Below, piece after piece: positions 55,689 through 64,000 of a DNA stretch of 64,000 nt (the first letter of the stretch is position 1; every line of letters starts with the position of its first letter). This DNA comes from Candidatus Roizmanbacteria bacterium UBA6242. GTDB lineage: Bacteria > Patescibacteriota > Microgenomatia > UBA1406 > GWC2-37-13. The stretch spans positions 230,207 through 294,206 of the forward strand of contig DJWA01000002.1 in assembly GCA_002440905.1 (NCBI GenBank). The letters run 5' to 3'. The notes under the pieces were generated by a model, which was not told where the DNA came from, did no database searches, and saw nothing but the letters and a program-made list of their open reading frames with translations. The position numbers were made by a program, and so were the translations under genes.

Positions 55689-58043
55689 ATGGCATTTTTA
55701 ATTGGAGCGTCAGAACAATCCGTTTATCCTATTGCACCGGTGCGAGACGGGATCGTTTTTCCAGGTACGGAGAACGTCTTGATCTTCGGAAGGCCAAAAA
55801 GCACGGCTGCCCTTAACACTGCCTTGAAGAAGGACAAGAAAGTAGTCCTTTTGATGCAAAAAAACCCAGCCCAGGATGACCCCGGGACCAATGACCTTTA
55901 CACGGTCGGAGTATTGGCAACGATCGAAAAAACTGCGTTAGGGGAAAAGGGGGAAATGAACGTTCTGGTTAAGGGACAGGCGAAGGTAAGAGTAAGCTCG
56001 TTTACGAAAACCGAAGGCTGGTTAGAGGGAAAAACAGAAGTCATCAAGGAGGAAGAAGTCAAGAATGAAGAGATATCCGCGATGGTCAAATACATTTCTA
56101 GCCAGATTAAGAAGGCTATCAACCTCGGTAAGACTGTCGACTTCGTTTTTCTGATGAATATCTTAAATACCAGTAATCCGATCGACTTTTCAAACCAGAT
56201 AGCCGTTGTTCTTGATCTCAAACCCGAAGAAAGGCAGGGTCTATTGGAAGATACCAGTCTCAAAAGCCGCCTCAAGAAAGAAGTAGAGTACGTTAATCGC
56301 GAGATAAAGATTCTCGAGATTGAATTTCGATTGTCGTCAAAGACACAAAAGAAGTTTGAGCGAGGAATGAAGGAGTCTTTCCTTCGCGAAAAAATGAAGA
56401 CCATTGAAGAGGAACTCGGTGAGAAAGGTGAAGATAAGGATATTTCAGAATACCGTGAAAAAATCACCAAGGCTAAGATGCCCAAAGAAGTTGAGGAAAA
56501 AGCCAAGAAAGAACTCAAACGACTCGCCCAGATGTCGCAGTTCAATCCTGAATCTTCGTATATAAGAACATATCTTGATTGGTTGGTTGATCTTCCTTGG
56601 AATGAAGCGAGCTCAAACAATATAGATATCAAATTGTCCAACAAGATTTTAAATGAAGACCACTTCGGGCTAAAGAAGATAAAGGAAAGGATTTTGGAAT
56701 ATTTAGCCGTCATGGAGCTGTCAAAGAAAAAAGAAAAGAAAGGTTACCAACCGACTATACTATGTTTTGTCGGTCCACCTGGAGTTGGAAAAACATCCTT
56801 AGGAAAATCTATTGCTCGTGCCCTAAATCGTAAGTTTGTGAAAATTTCATTGGGGGGAATAAGAGATGAGGCCGAAATTAGAGGTCATAGGCGCACTTAT
56901 GTTGGTGCCTTGCCTGGGCGGATGATTCAGGGAATTAAACAAGCTCATACACAAAATCCGGTCTTTATGCTTGACGAAATAGATAAAGTTGGTCGCGACT
57001 ACCGAGGAGACCCTTCGGCCGCACTCCTTGAGGCATTGGATCCAGAACAGAACCACGCCTTCTCAGATCATTATCTTGAAGTGCCATTTGACCTGTCCGA
57101 TGTTTTTTTCATAACAACCGCTAATATACTGGATACTATACCTGAAGCGTTACTTGATCGTCTGGAAGTCATCCACTTTCCAGGTTATACGGAGGACGAA
57201 AAGTTCAATATAGCAAAGACCCATTTAATAAAAAAACAGCTAGCTGCTCACTCGTTATCCGCCAAGGAGGCCATGATTACCGACTCGGGCCTAAAAACAA
57301 TTATTAGACGATATACCAGAGAAGCAGGTGTTAGAGATTTAGAAAGACAGATAGCGACAGTTTTTAGAAAAATTGCCAGGGAAATTGTTGAAAAAAAATC
57401 CAAAATAAAGTCAGTTGGTATTACTGACGTTACTAGGTATCTTGGACCGTTTAAGTTTTCTTCTCAAATGATTGAACAGAGGGACACGGTTGGGATTTCG
57501 ACCGGGTTGGCTTGGACTCAAGCCGGAGGCGACATCCTTTTTATCGAGGTTGCGATCATGCCGGGAAAAGGTGGATTGACACTAACCGGACATTTGGGAG
57601 AGGTGATGAAGGAATCGTGTCAAGCTTCTCTTTCATATATCAGAGCCCGCCACAGCAGTTTCGGCTTAGATAAGGACTTTTTTCACAAAATTGATGTTCA
57701 CGTTCACGTTCCTGAAGGTGCCGTTCCCAAAGACGGACCGTCGGCCGGACTGGCGATAACCACTGCTATGATATCGGCCTTGACGAAAACCCCAATGCGT
57801 CGCACAGTCGCTATGACCGGTGAGGTAACTTTGAGAGGTCGAGCGCTTGAGATAGGCGGAGTTAAGGAAAAAGTAATCGCAGCCCATCGGGCCGGAATAA
57901 AAACAATCATACTGCCCAAGGAAAACAAAAAAGACCTTGAAGATATTCCCGACTATATTCTAAAGGATTTGGAATTCGTATACGTTAGCCATATGGATCA
58001 GGTCCTTAAGGTTGCCCTCAAAGACAAAAAGAAAGTCAACTGA
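55689..58043 (+). CDS. lon: ATP-dependent protease Lon
   Basis: 784 residues, complete LonA type. An N-terminal substrate domain (about 1-200), a helical region, the AAA+ module with GPPGVGKTSLGKSIAR (Walker A) and MLDEIDKVG (Walker B), then the protease domain with the catalytic Ser in KDGPSAGLAI and Lys in GGVKEKVIAAHRAG. It degrades misfolded and regulatory proteins. The CIRCE-like operator suggests heat-shock control. Its 3' end overlaps the FemX-like gene on the other strand by eight bases. Confidence 0.95.
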   Translation: MAFLIGASEQSVYPIAPVRDGIVFPGTENVLIFGRPKSTAALNTALKKDKKVVLLMQKNPAQDDPGTNDLYTVGVLATIEKTALGEKGEMNVLVKGQAKVRVSSFTKTEGWLEGKTEVIKEEEVKNEEISAMVKYISSQIKKAINLGKTVDFVFLMNILNTSNPIDFSNQIAVVLDLKPEERQGLLEDTSLKSRLKKEVEYVNREIKILEIEFRLSSKTQKKFERGMKESFLREKMKTIEEELGEKGEDKDISEYREKITKAKMPKEVEEKAKKELKRLAQMSQFNPESSYIRTYLDWLVDLPWNEASSNNIDIKLSNKILNEDHFGLKKIKERILEYLAVMELSKKKEKKGYQPTILCFVGPPGVGKTSLGKSIARALNRKFVKISLGGIRDEAEIRGHRRTYVGALPGRMIQGIKQAHTQNPVFMLDEIDKVGRDYRGDPSAALLEALDPEQNHAFSDHYLEVPFDLSDVFFITTANILDTIPEALLDRLEVIHFPGYTEDEKFNIAKTHLIKKQLAAHSLSAKEAMITDSGLKTIIRRYTREAGVRDLERQIATVFRKIAREIVEKKSKIKSVGITDVTRYLGPFKFSSQMIEQRDTVGISTGLAWTQAGGDILFIEVAIMPGKGGLTLTGHLGEVMKESCQASLSYIRARHSSFGLDKDFFHKIDVHVHVPEGAVPKDGPSAGLAITTAMISALTKTPMRRTVAMTGEVTLRGRALEIGGVKEKVIAAHRAGIKTIILPKENKKDLEDIPDYILKDLEFVYVSHMDQVLKVALKDKKKVN

Positions 58044-59043
58044 ATTTCTGTCTTAAATTAAGGAGAAACTCTCGAATTCTGTAAAGGTAGCTATAAACTT
58101 TATAGTAAGCAGGATATACCACTAAATCATAACTCCCAACCATCTCAAGGAATTTTGTTCCATACCCTTCCTTAAATCTCGTAAAACCTGACCAAACGTT
58201 TGAAGAATCATACCCGGGCGGGAGTGATCCCCACATATCAAATTCCTCGGCACCCAACTTTTTTCCAAGCTTTATTGCTTCCCACATCAAAAGATTAGAA
58301 GCCATCAGGTTCCGGTAAAGTTCGGACGTACCTCCGTATACATAGTAGAGCCTTTTTTTGAAGTAAAAGAGTTCGTAGGCCGCCAGAGGGATATCATTAT
58401 AGTAAGCTATTATGATATGGGCGATATTTTTTTTGAGAGTTTCCCAGACGGTCTTGTGATAGAAATGGTTATGACCGTAATATCTCTGTCTTCGGGTTGT
58501 GTCGAAATATAGCTTTAGGAAGGTTTTAAGTCCCTTGTCATCATTTTCCTCCCTTACTATAACCCCCTTTTTTACGGCAAGCCGTATATTGTATCTAGTC
58601 TTATGGTGCATTCTTTCCAAGAGTTTATCTTCCGGTTGAGTAATATCTAACACCTGAGTCCATGGTGTGAAGAGAGGGTGTTGTGACTTGACTATATCTG
58701 ACTTGTTTGAAAATCGATTTATTTTTGAAGATTTCTCAACGTAGGGCTCCATTTTTATAAAAATAACCCGATTTGTTCGCGCCCATTTAAACAAAAACTT
58801 TATCAGATCGTCAGAAGGCAGTATCGACCTTGGAATGTAGCCAAGTTTAAAAGGAGTGTGAGGAATTGGATGAAGGGTCATCTGGTAAACGTCCTTGATC
58901 TGGTCTTTATCATATTCGGAGAATCTAACAACTTCAATACCGGCTTTCTTTCTTGATTCACCCCACTCCCAAGATTGTAGTGGATGTATGACAAAAGAAT
59001 TATAATCTTCCGGTTTAATACTTTCGTCTAGGATCTTAATCAT
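58036..59043 (-). CDS. FemABX-like aminoacyltransferase
   Basis: About 335 residues from the ATG at 59043; the longer frame overlaps the glycosyltransferase gene. Double-GNAT fold as in FemX and lipid II glycyltransferases, which add amino acids from aminoacyl-tRNA to the peptidoglycan stem peptide. Visible: the [16 protein letters not shown] segment near the start, [22 protein letters not shown] and [11 protein letters not shown] with the [13 protein letters not shown] end. Five bases separate it from the next gene on the strand. Confidence 0.85.
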   Translation of the reverse strand: MIKILDESIKPEDYNSFVIHPLQSWEWGESRKKAGIEVVRFSEYDKDQIKDVYQMTLHPIPHTPFKLGYIPRSILPSDDLIKFLFKWARTNRVIFIKMEPYVEKSSKINRFSNKSDIVKSQHPLFTPWTQVLDITQPEDKLLERMHHKTRYNIRLAVKKGVIVREENDDKGLKTFLKLYFDTTRRQRYYGHNHFYHKTVWETLKKNIAHIIIAYYNDIPLAAYELFYFKKRLYYVYGGTSELYRNLMASNLLMWEAIKLGKKLGAEEFDMWGSLPPGYDSSNVWSGFTRFKEGYGTKFLEMVGSYDLVVYPAYYKVYSYLYRIREFLLNLRQKFS

Positions 59044-59048
59044 TTGGG

Positions 59049-60143
59049 TTATGCAACTACAGACTTGATTAGCGAAAGCGTCGTATCGGCGCAGTTTTCC
59101 CATGAGAACTGTTTGATCCTGGTTGCGCCCTTTTTTATCAATGACTTTCTGAGATCGGGGTTTTCTTTAAGTTTCTTTAGTTTTTCAAATAAGTCAAAAG
59201 AGTTTTTAGGATCGAAGTACAAAGCAGCGTCACCTGAAACTTCGGGTAACGAAGATGTTTTTGAACTTATGACTGGACAACCAAAGCTCATTGCTTCAAG
59301 TGGCGGGATACCAAATCCTTCGTAAAGAGATGGCATTACAAAACAGAAAGCGTTTTTGTAAAGAAAAATCAATTGGTTATCGCTTATGTAATCTGTAAAA
59401 TATACATCATCTTCTAGCCCCAGATCGGTCACAAGGTCAAATATATCATTGTAGAGCCAACCCTTTTTTCCGGCAATTACAAGTTTAAAAGCAGGATAAT
59501 CATGGGTAAACTTGTAAAATGCTTTTATTAGAGTATCGATATTTTTTCTTGGCTGCAAAGTGCCGACATACAAAATATACTGATGATTGCTTTCAAGGAG
59601 GCGAAGTTTTGATTCCGAAAGAAGTCTCTTTTTTTCATAACCGTTATAGATGACCTTTATTTTCTGGGAAGGAATTTTATAAGATTTGACGATATCTTTT
59701 TTCGTGGTTTCTGATACGGCGATAATTCGCGAGGCGCTATCAACAGAATATTTTGTCCAGGATGTAAGCTGATATAGGTCCTTTTTTAAGAAGTCCTTGG
59801 GGAAATAGAGGTAAGAGAGATCGTGTATGGTGACAACTGTTGGTACCGGACAAAATCTCGGAAGGTAATGGGCTGGGCTGAAAAAAACGTCAATACCTTT
59901 TCTGGTAAATAGTCTGTAGGGTAAGAAAATTTGCGACCACAGAAAAGAACCGGGGACAATTTCGTACTTGAAATTAGCGTTTTCTCTGGGCATATCTTCA
60001 CGTGGTTCGAATCGCAGATAAATTTTGAATTTAAGTTCGCCGCTTGCTCTTTTATTGAAGTACTTAAGGAGGTTCAGAGTATATACCGAAACTCCGACTC
60101 TTCTTTCTACATTAGCTTCATTACCGTCAACTCCTATTATCAT
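59049..60143 (-). CDS. Glycosyltransferase family 4-type
   Basis: 364 residues, GT-B fold. The acceptor half starts [29 protein letters not shown]. The donor half has [33 protein letters not shown] and the nucleotide-sugar site [24 protein letters not shown]. It probably adds a sugar to an envelope polysaccharide. It overlaps the next gene on the strand by 17 bases. Confidence 0.92.
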   Translation of the reverse strand: MIIGVDGNEANVERRVGVSVYTLNLLKYFNKRASGELKFKIYLRFEPREDMPRENANFKYEIVPGSFLWSQIFLPYRLFTRKGIDVFFSPAHYLPRFCPVPTVVTIHDLSYLYFPKDFLKKDLYQLTSWTKYSVDSASRIIAVSETTKKDIVKSYKIPSQKIKVIYNGYEKKRLLSESKLRLLESNHQYILYVGTLQPRKNIDTLIKAFYKFTHDYPAFKLVIAGKKGWLYNDIFDLVTDLGLEDDVYFTDYISDNQLIFLYKNAFCFVMPSLYEGFGIPPLEAMSFGCPVISSKTSSLPEVSGDAALYFDPKNSFDLFEKLKKLKENPDLRKSLIKKGATRIKQFSWENCADTTLSLIKSVVA

Positions 60144-61209
60144 AGATTGATTTCATCATTTTATCATAATAATTCTCCCAGGTAAATTTAGCAGCATTCT
60201 CGTATCCTTTCTTAACAAGTCTTCTTCGAATCGATTCATTACCGGCCATTTTTTTAAGACTCAATAGGATGCTCTCAGTGCTTTCAGGATCAAACGTCAG
60301 CGCTGCGTCCTTGGCAATTTCTTTAATCGAGGAAGTGTCAGAACAGGCAACCGGTGCACCCAATTTCATAGCTTCAATTACTGGTATTCCAAAACCCTCC
60401 CAAAGTGAAGGGTAGACAAAAAAAAGACAACTTGTATACAAATTATAGAGTTCATGATCCGAAACAAATTCCATAATTTTGACATTTTTAATATTGAATT
60501 TATTATCTAAGTTCTGCCATCCCCGCGGTCCGACAATTAGGAGGTCGATGTCTTCATTACCCATTTTGCTAAACGCTTCAACCAATTTTGGAAGATTTTT
60601 TCTTGGTTCAAGTTTGCCCACGGTCAGAATAAACGGCTTTGTTCTTCGGACGGTATTCAAAGGCTTAGTAACTTCAACACCCGGATAATTGACAGATATT
60701 TTTTTATCTTTTAGATCATAAAATGATAAAAGGTCATTTCTAGTTGCTTCTGAATCTGCAAAAATTATATCCGATTCCTTTGCTACCCAATCGAGTCTTT
60801 TTTTCTGGGTATTAAGAATGTTATTTTCAACGGTTTCTGGATACTTCTTAAACACGAGGTCGTGAACGATAGTGGCTTTTTTTATACCTTTAATTTTCGG
60901 TTCAGTCCAGTCAGAAGTTATAAAAAGGTCGAGTTTAAAAAACTCTTTAGGAACTATTCCAACCGTGTGCCAATCATTCCAAAGTTGGGCTAGGGCTTTC
61001 GGCGGAATTGGCCACTCAATCAAACGGTGCTTTTTAGAAAGAATTTTTTCTTTAAGATCGGAATCGAGCTTTTGTCTTAATCCTGAAAAAAAGAATAACC
61101 AATGGTTCTTCTTTTCGTATTTAAGGATTCCATTAACAAGTCCGCGAGTAAAGCGGGCGACGCCAGTACCTTTATAGACAATCTGGCTTATATCTATTCC
61201 CAAGTTCAT
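60127..61209 (-). CDS. Glycosyltransferase family 4-type
   Basis: About 360 residues from the ATG at 61209; the longer frame overlaps the neighbour. It begins MNLGIDISQIVYKGTGVARF. The donor half has LTVGKLEPRKNLPKLVEAF, LLIVGPRGWQNLDN and PSLWEGFGIPVIEAMKLGAPVACSD. Closely similar in plan to the gene after it, so the two may be a duplication and act one after the other on one glycan. Confidence 0.92.
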   Translation of the reverse strand: MNLGIDISQIVYKGTGVARFTRGLVNGILKYEKKNHWLFFFSGLRQKLDSDLKEKILSKKHRLIEWPIPPKALAQLWNDWHTVGIVPKEFFKLDLFITSDWTEPKIKGIKKATIVHDLVFKKYPETVENNILNTQKKRLDWVAKESDIIFADSEATRNDLLSFYDLKDKKISVNYPGVEVTKPLNTVRRTKPFILTVGKLEPRKNLPKLVEAFSKMGNEDIDLLIVGPRGWQNLDNKFNIKNVKIMEFVSDHELYNLYTSCLFFVYPSLWEGFGIPVIEAMKLGAPVACSDTSSIKEIAKDAALTFDPESTESILLSLKKMAGNESIRRRLVKKGYENAAKFTWENYYDKMMKSIYDNRS

Positions 61210-62399
61210 AGGTGTTGGTAAAGTGATTCCAATTTTTTTGCAATTTGTTTCCATTGATATTTTTCCTTTACGAGGGAATAGGCATTTTTACGAACATCGT
61301 TGAAAAGTTTTTGATTTTTTATGACTCCGGTTATCTTGTCTCGGAATTGTTCGGGAGTTTGGGCAATTAAAACGTGTTGGCCGTCTGAAACATCCAATCC
61401 TTCAACTCCTGTTTCGGTAGAAACGACGGGAGCACCGCTTCCCATGGCTGCCAATATTTTGAGTCTTGTCCCTCCAGGTCCAAATATTGGAGCAATAAAA
61501 ATACTTGCTTCAAGAAACAATTTTTTTACCATGGCACTATCGGCATGTGCGATGTTTATTATTTCGATATTCTTGTCATTAACCCGACCAATTTTCTCGG
61601 CATTTTGGCCGGCAATCCTTATAACAATATTCTTATTGTCTTTCAAAACTAAAGGTGAAATGGTATTGATTATGAATTTAGCAGCCTCAACGTTTTGGAG
61701 CCAGAAGAAATTACCTTGAAAAAAGACAATTGGTTTTTTTAGTTCCTTCTGTGTAAGCGAGTTGACGATCATTTCGTCGCCCGCTCCATTTGGAATGACC
61801 GATGTTTTGATTTTGTAACCTTGAGATTTTATGATCTCCTCATCAGGAGTAGAAACCGCAACAACGATGTCAGCCTTCTTCCAGAAATGCTTTTCCCAGT
61901 ATTTCAGCTTCATGATATCGATATCAAAATAGAAAAGCATCCTTAGGTACCAAGGTAGGGAATTGACGAAATGTTTATATACGTTGTATTCGATTGTCTG
62001 TTCGACCAAGACAATAGGAGTTTGAGTCTTTGGAATATGCGGCATTACGTAAAAAGTCTCAGCATGAATGACGTCAAAGCGCTCCTTATTAAGTAAGTCG
62101 TCGATTATCATAGAGGCTTCAGGAGAAAAATTCCTAACCACGAGAAACGGATAAAATGAAAAAATCGTTTTAAATATATTTTTAAACAACCAGGGCTTTT
62201 CCGGTCTTTGGCATAGATATATTTTTTTACAATATTTTTTGAGGTATGAATAGTACTTACGTTCGGCTTGATTCTTATAAAGTGCAACAAGAGTTATCTC
62301 ATTTTTCTCACTCAAATGCTTTAGAAGGTTGAGGGTTCTTATCTGACCGCCCGAAGAAGGCGGATAGGGAACGTATGGAGTGACCATCAGTATTCTCAT
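61206..62399 (-). CDS. Glycosyltransferase (GT4/GT1-like)
   Basis: 397 residues. It starts MRILMVTPYVPYPPSSGGQIRTLNLLKHLS. The donor half has VFFQGNFFWLQNVEAAKFIIN, IRIAGQNAEKIG and APIFGPGGTRLKILAAMGSGAPVVSTETGVEGLD. It overlaps both neighbours by four bases, showing one operon with the glycosyltransferases before and after. Confidence 0.92.
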   Translation of the reverse strand: MRILMVTPYVPYPPSSGGQIRTLNLLKHLSEKNEITLVALYKNQAERKYYSYLKKYCKKIYLCQRPEKPWLFKNIFKTIFSFYPFLVVRNFSPEASMIIDDLLNKERFDVIHAETFYVMPHIPKTQTPIVLVEQTIEYNVYKHFVNSLPWYLRMLFYFDIDIMKLKYWEKHFWKKADIVVAVSTPDEEIIKSQGYKIKTSVIPNGAGDEMIVNSLTQKELKKPIVFFQGNFFWLQNVEAAKFIINTISPLVLKDNKNIVIRIAGQNAEKIGRVNDKNIEIINIAHADSAMVKKLFLEASIFIAPIFGPGGTRLKILAAMGSGAPVVSTETGVEGLDVSDGQHVLIAQTPEQFRDKITGVIKNQKLFNDVRKNAYSLVKEKYQWKQIAKKLESLYQHL

Positions 62400-63826
62400 A
62401 GTTTGAAGATTGACAATTTTTCGTTTTCAAACAATAGCATAAAATCATCTTGTTCCAGCTGTTCAACCATGTCCCGACTGTTGGTCATTATTACAGAATA
62501 TCCTAACTCTTTAAGTGTTTTTGGATCACGATAAACAGCCGGAGCACCTCGACGTCCTGAAAGATAGAGAAGGGTAGTATCGCCCGTTGTATCGGTGACG
62601 ACTAAGTCTTCGGGACCTGTAAGGCTGTTAATTATCTTTGCCGTTTGAATAAGGTCTGAGGAATAATTATAGTAATTTCTGACTGTGTAATAAGAGAAAA
62701 ACCAGGATAGTGCCAGTATAACGGGGACAGAAACTATCACTAATCCTGTCGAAATGGTTTTTTTATTGCTAAATAAGTAATCGATTCCGATTCCTGTAAA
62801 AATAGCTAATGCGGGAAGAATCAGTGTTTGATAATATTCGTGCTGAACATTACCTCCCTGAAAAACAAATAGGAAAGAAAGAGACGCGACCAGTATAGAT
62901 AACATAAGACCTTTTTTTTGTCTGGCAAAAATTCCGAGAAAGAAGAAAGTCGTCGATAAACCACCTAAAATTAGGTTATTGATCCTTTCAAAAAAAATCC
63001 AGCGAAAAAAGGCTGGTCGAAAAAAAATCTTTTGCAGAGCACCCGTTGTATTGACGCTTGTTATAAGCCACTCTGATCCTGGTACACCTTCGGGAAAAAT
63101 CTTAATGTAATTTCTCCAAAGAAAAAGCGGAATTACGGACAAAATAAAGAAAGTATAAAAATATGGCTTTTTTATAACAGACCATTTATGGTTTTTGAAA
63201 AAGATATAAGCCAAGGGAAGGGCGAAAAAAATTACCGTCGGTTTGATCAATAGTGAGGCAGCAAAGAAAACCATTGCCGGGACATAAGTCAATGGCGACG
63301 TGGAAATATAGAGAAAAAAAATCGAGATGAAGGTAAATCCAAGAGCGGTAGGCTCTGGCAACACCACTCGAGAAAAGAAAACAAAAAAAGGAAAGACCGC
63401 GTAAATAAGTGCGGCAAATATAGCTGCCAACCGACTTACTTCCTTGAGAAGTAGATAATAAATGACGGCGATCGTCGTTAACGAAAAAAATATGGAAACA
63501 AGCCTACCCCAAACTTCAAGTGGTATAGATGGGTACATCTTGTGAAGTCCGGCGAATATGGAATTGTATAGGGGAAATTCAACCATTCTTAAGCCTTCGG
63601 GGTTGTCTTTGCCTGACTGGACATTTGACAGATCATCGTAACGGGGTCTCATTAAATCAAATCCATCGTTAACGAAGTTACGGGCAACGGCAGCGGTATC
63701 TACCTGTCGCCATGAGTGGAAGTCAGCCAACGGAGTTGATATTTTATATAATCTAAGTCCCAGGCCGATAACCAACACGATCACGAGTATAATCAAATCC
63801 ACTTTGAGGAAATTGTTGGGCTTCAT
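62396..63826 (-). CDS. GT39-like dolichyl/polyprenyl-phosphate-dependent mannosyltransferase
   Basis: 476 residues with about ten or more membrane helices. The first outer loop holds DFHSWRQVDTAAVARNF with the acidic residues typical of PMT/ArnT enzymes, and then RMVEFPLYNSIFAGLHKMYP. The C-terminal 90 residues form a small outer domain. It transfers a sugar from a lipid-phosphate carrier outside the membrane, to a protein or glycan. It overlaps the GT gene by four bases. Confidence 0.85.
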   Translation of the reverse strand: MKPNNFLKVDLIILVIVLVIGLGLRLYKISTPLADFHSWRQVDTAAVARNFVNDGFDLMRPRYDDLSNVQSGKDNPEGLRMVEFPLYNSIFAGLHKMYPSIPLEVWGRLVSIFFSLTTIAVIYYLLLKEVSRLAAIFAALIYAVFPFFVFFSRVVLPEPTALGFTFISIFFLYISTSPLTYVPAMVFFAASLLIKPTVIFFALPLAYIFFKNHKWSVIKKPYFYTFFILSVIPLFLWRNYIKIFPEGVPGSEWLITSVNTTGALQKIFFRPAFFRWIFFERINNLILGGLSTTFFFLGIFARQKKGLMLSILVASLSFLFVFQGGNVQHEYYQTLILPALAIFTGIGIDYLFSNKKTISTGLVIVSVPVILALSWFFSYYTVRNYYNYSSDLIQTAKIINSLTGPEDLVVTDTTGDTTLLYLSGRRGAPAVYRDPKTLKELGYSVIMTNSRDMVEQLEQDDFMLLFENEKLSIFKL

Positions 63827-63834
63827 TTTTTGCT

Positions 63835-64000
63835 TTAAGCTTTTTTAAGTGAATAATATCCTACAAATAGTCCCGCGACTGTCCAGAATGTATAGGCAAC
63901 TTTTGATGCTTCAAAAACGTCAATATATGAGGCGTTAATCATAAGCGCGCCCAATCCGAATATAAATCCCCAGACGATAACGTCATTTCTCCATAATTTT
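63835..64000 (-). CDS. Membrane protein, C-terminal end (partial)
   Basis: On the minus strand the frame is open to the right edge and stops at 63835-63837. The visible 54 residues have two hydrophobic helices (DVIVWGFIFGLGALMINAS; YTFWTVAGLFVGYYS) and end in LKKA. Nine bases separate it from the GT39-like gene, so it probably belongs to the same polysaccharide operon, perhaps as an O-antigen ligase- or polymerase-like protein; that is a guess from position. Confidence 0.5.
   Translation of the reverse strand, partial: KLWRNDVIVWGFIFGLGALMINASYIDVFEASKVAYTFWTVAGLFVGYYSLKKA

Noticed and set aside
55898..56713. 271-residue minus-strand frame inside lon
   Set aside because: It is fully antisense to the conserved Lon N-terminal and AAA+ regions, and its Ser/Phe-rich composition is typical of a shadow frame.
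1..64000. CRISPR arrays, insertion sequences, prophage or rRNA
   Set aside because: I saw no regular repeat-spacer pattern, transposase, integrase, phage structural operon or rRNA sequence. The baseplate-J-like domain at 13066 is in a host-type membrane protein.

Overview
The window looks like part of a Candidate Phyla Radiation (Patescibacteria) chromosome, probably a Microgenomates-type lineage. This is inferred from gene content, not from a database search. The signs are short, tightly packed genes with frequent 4-base or longer overlaps, reduced versions of universal proteins (short RecO, UvrD, AlaRS and SufD), a class I LysRS, a DUF4012 C-terminus, PilN/PilO genes, and a Gram-positive-like envelope set (LCP, VanW, PBP1A, sortase, FemX). 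The DNA is AT-rich. UGA acts as an ordinary stop, so this is not one of the UGA-glycine CPR lineages. No insertion sequence, prophage, CRISPR array or rRNA is visible; one tRNA gene is present.

Layout. 1-6.7 kb (+): tail of a DUF4012 protein, recO, glyS, rpsT, PilN/PilO-like proteins, then membrane and surface proteins, one ending in an LPTTG anchor. 6.7-18 kb: LCP protein, a short UvrD-type helicase, an acyltransferase, VanW, a membrane-anchored solute-binding protein, a PilM-like/baseplate-J-like membrane protein, sortase and PBP1A. 18-20 kb (-): serS and an ITPase. 20-28 kb is the most unusual part. On + lie a divergent ureohydrolase, a GNAT protein preceded by an attenuator-like leader, and a DUF488 protein. 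On - lies an operon of GNAT protein, M20 peptidase and class I LysRS fused to a PheRS-type B3/4 domain; it starts with a strong promoter and a T-box riboswitch. 28-34 kb: greA, tRNA-Glu, a circularly permuted DsbA-like protein, a tRNA-binding OB protein, a NUDIX hydrolase, an HD protein, a short alaS and nnrD. 34-46 kb: secA, folC, a DMT transporter, a nuclease, glmS with a structured upstream region, a stand-alone 5'-3' exonuclease and ftsH. 45.8-47.9 kb: a TsaC-TsaE fusion next to tsaD (t6A tRNA modification). 47.9-55.6 kb: an Rrf2 regulator with cysteines, sufC-sufB-short sufD-sufS-sufU, a ferredoxin, a small zinc-ribbon protein and a two-gene 2-oxoacid:ferredoxin oxidoreductase. This forms one Fe-S-centred block. 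55.7-58 kb: lon behind a promoter that carries a CIRCE-like operator. 58-64 kb (-): FemX-like protein, three glycosyltransferases, a GT39-like membrane protein and the end of another membrane protein.

Regulation. Many first genes have a -10 box only 3-8 bases before the start codon and no Shine-Dalgarno sequence, so leaderless transcripts are likely common. Real leaders occur at a few places only: the T-box, the attenuator-like region at 21.3-21.46 kb, and the structured region at 42.75-42.93 kb. These, together with the LysRS-B3/4 fusion, the permuted DsbA and the TsaC-TsaE fusion, are the points most worth checking.
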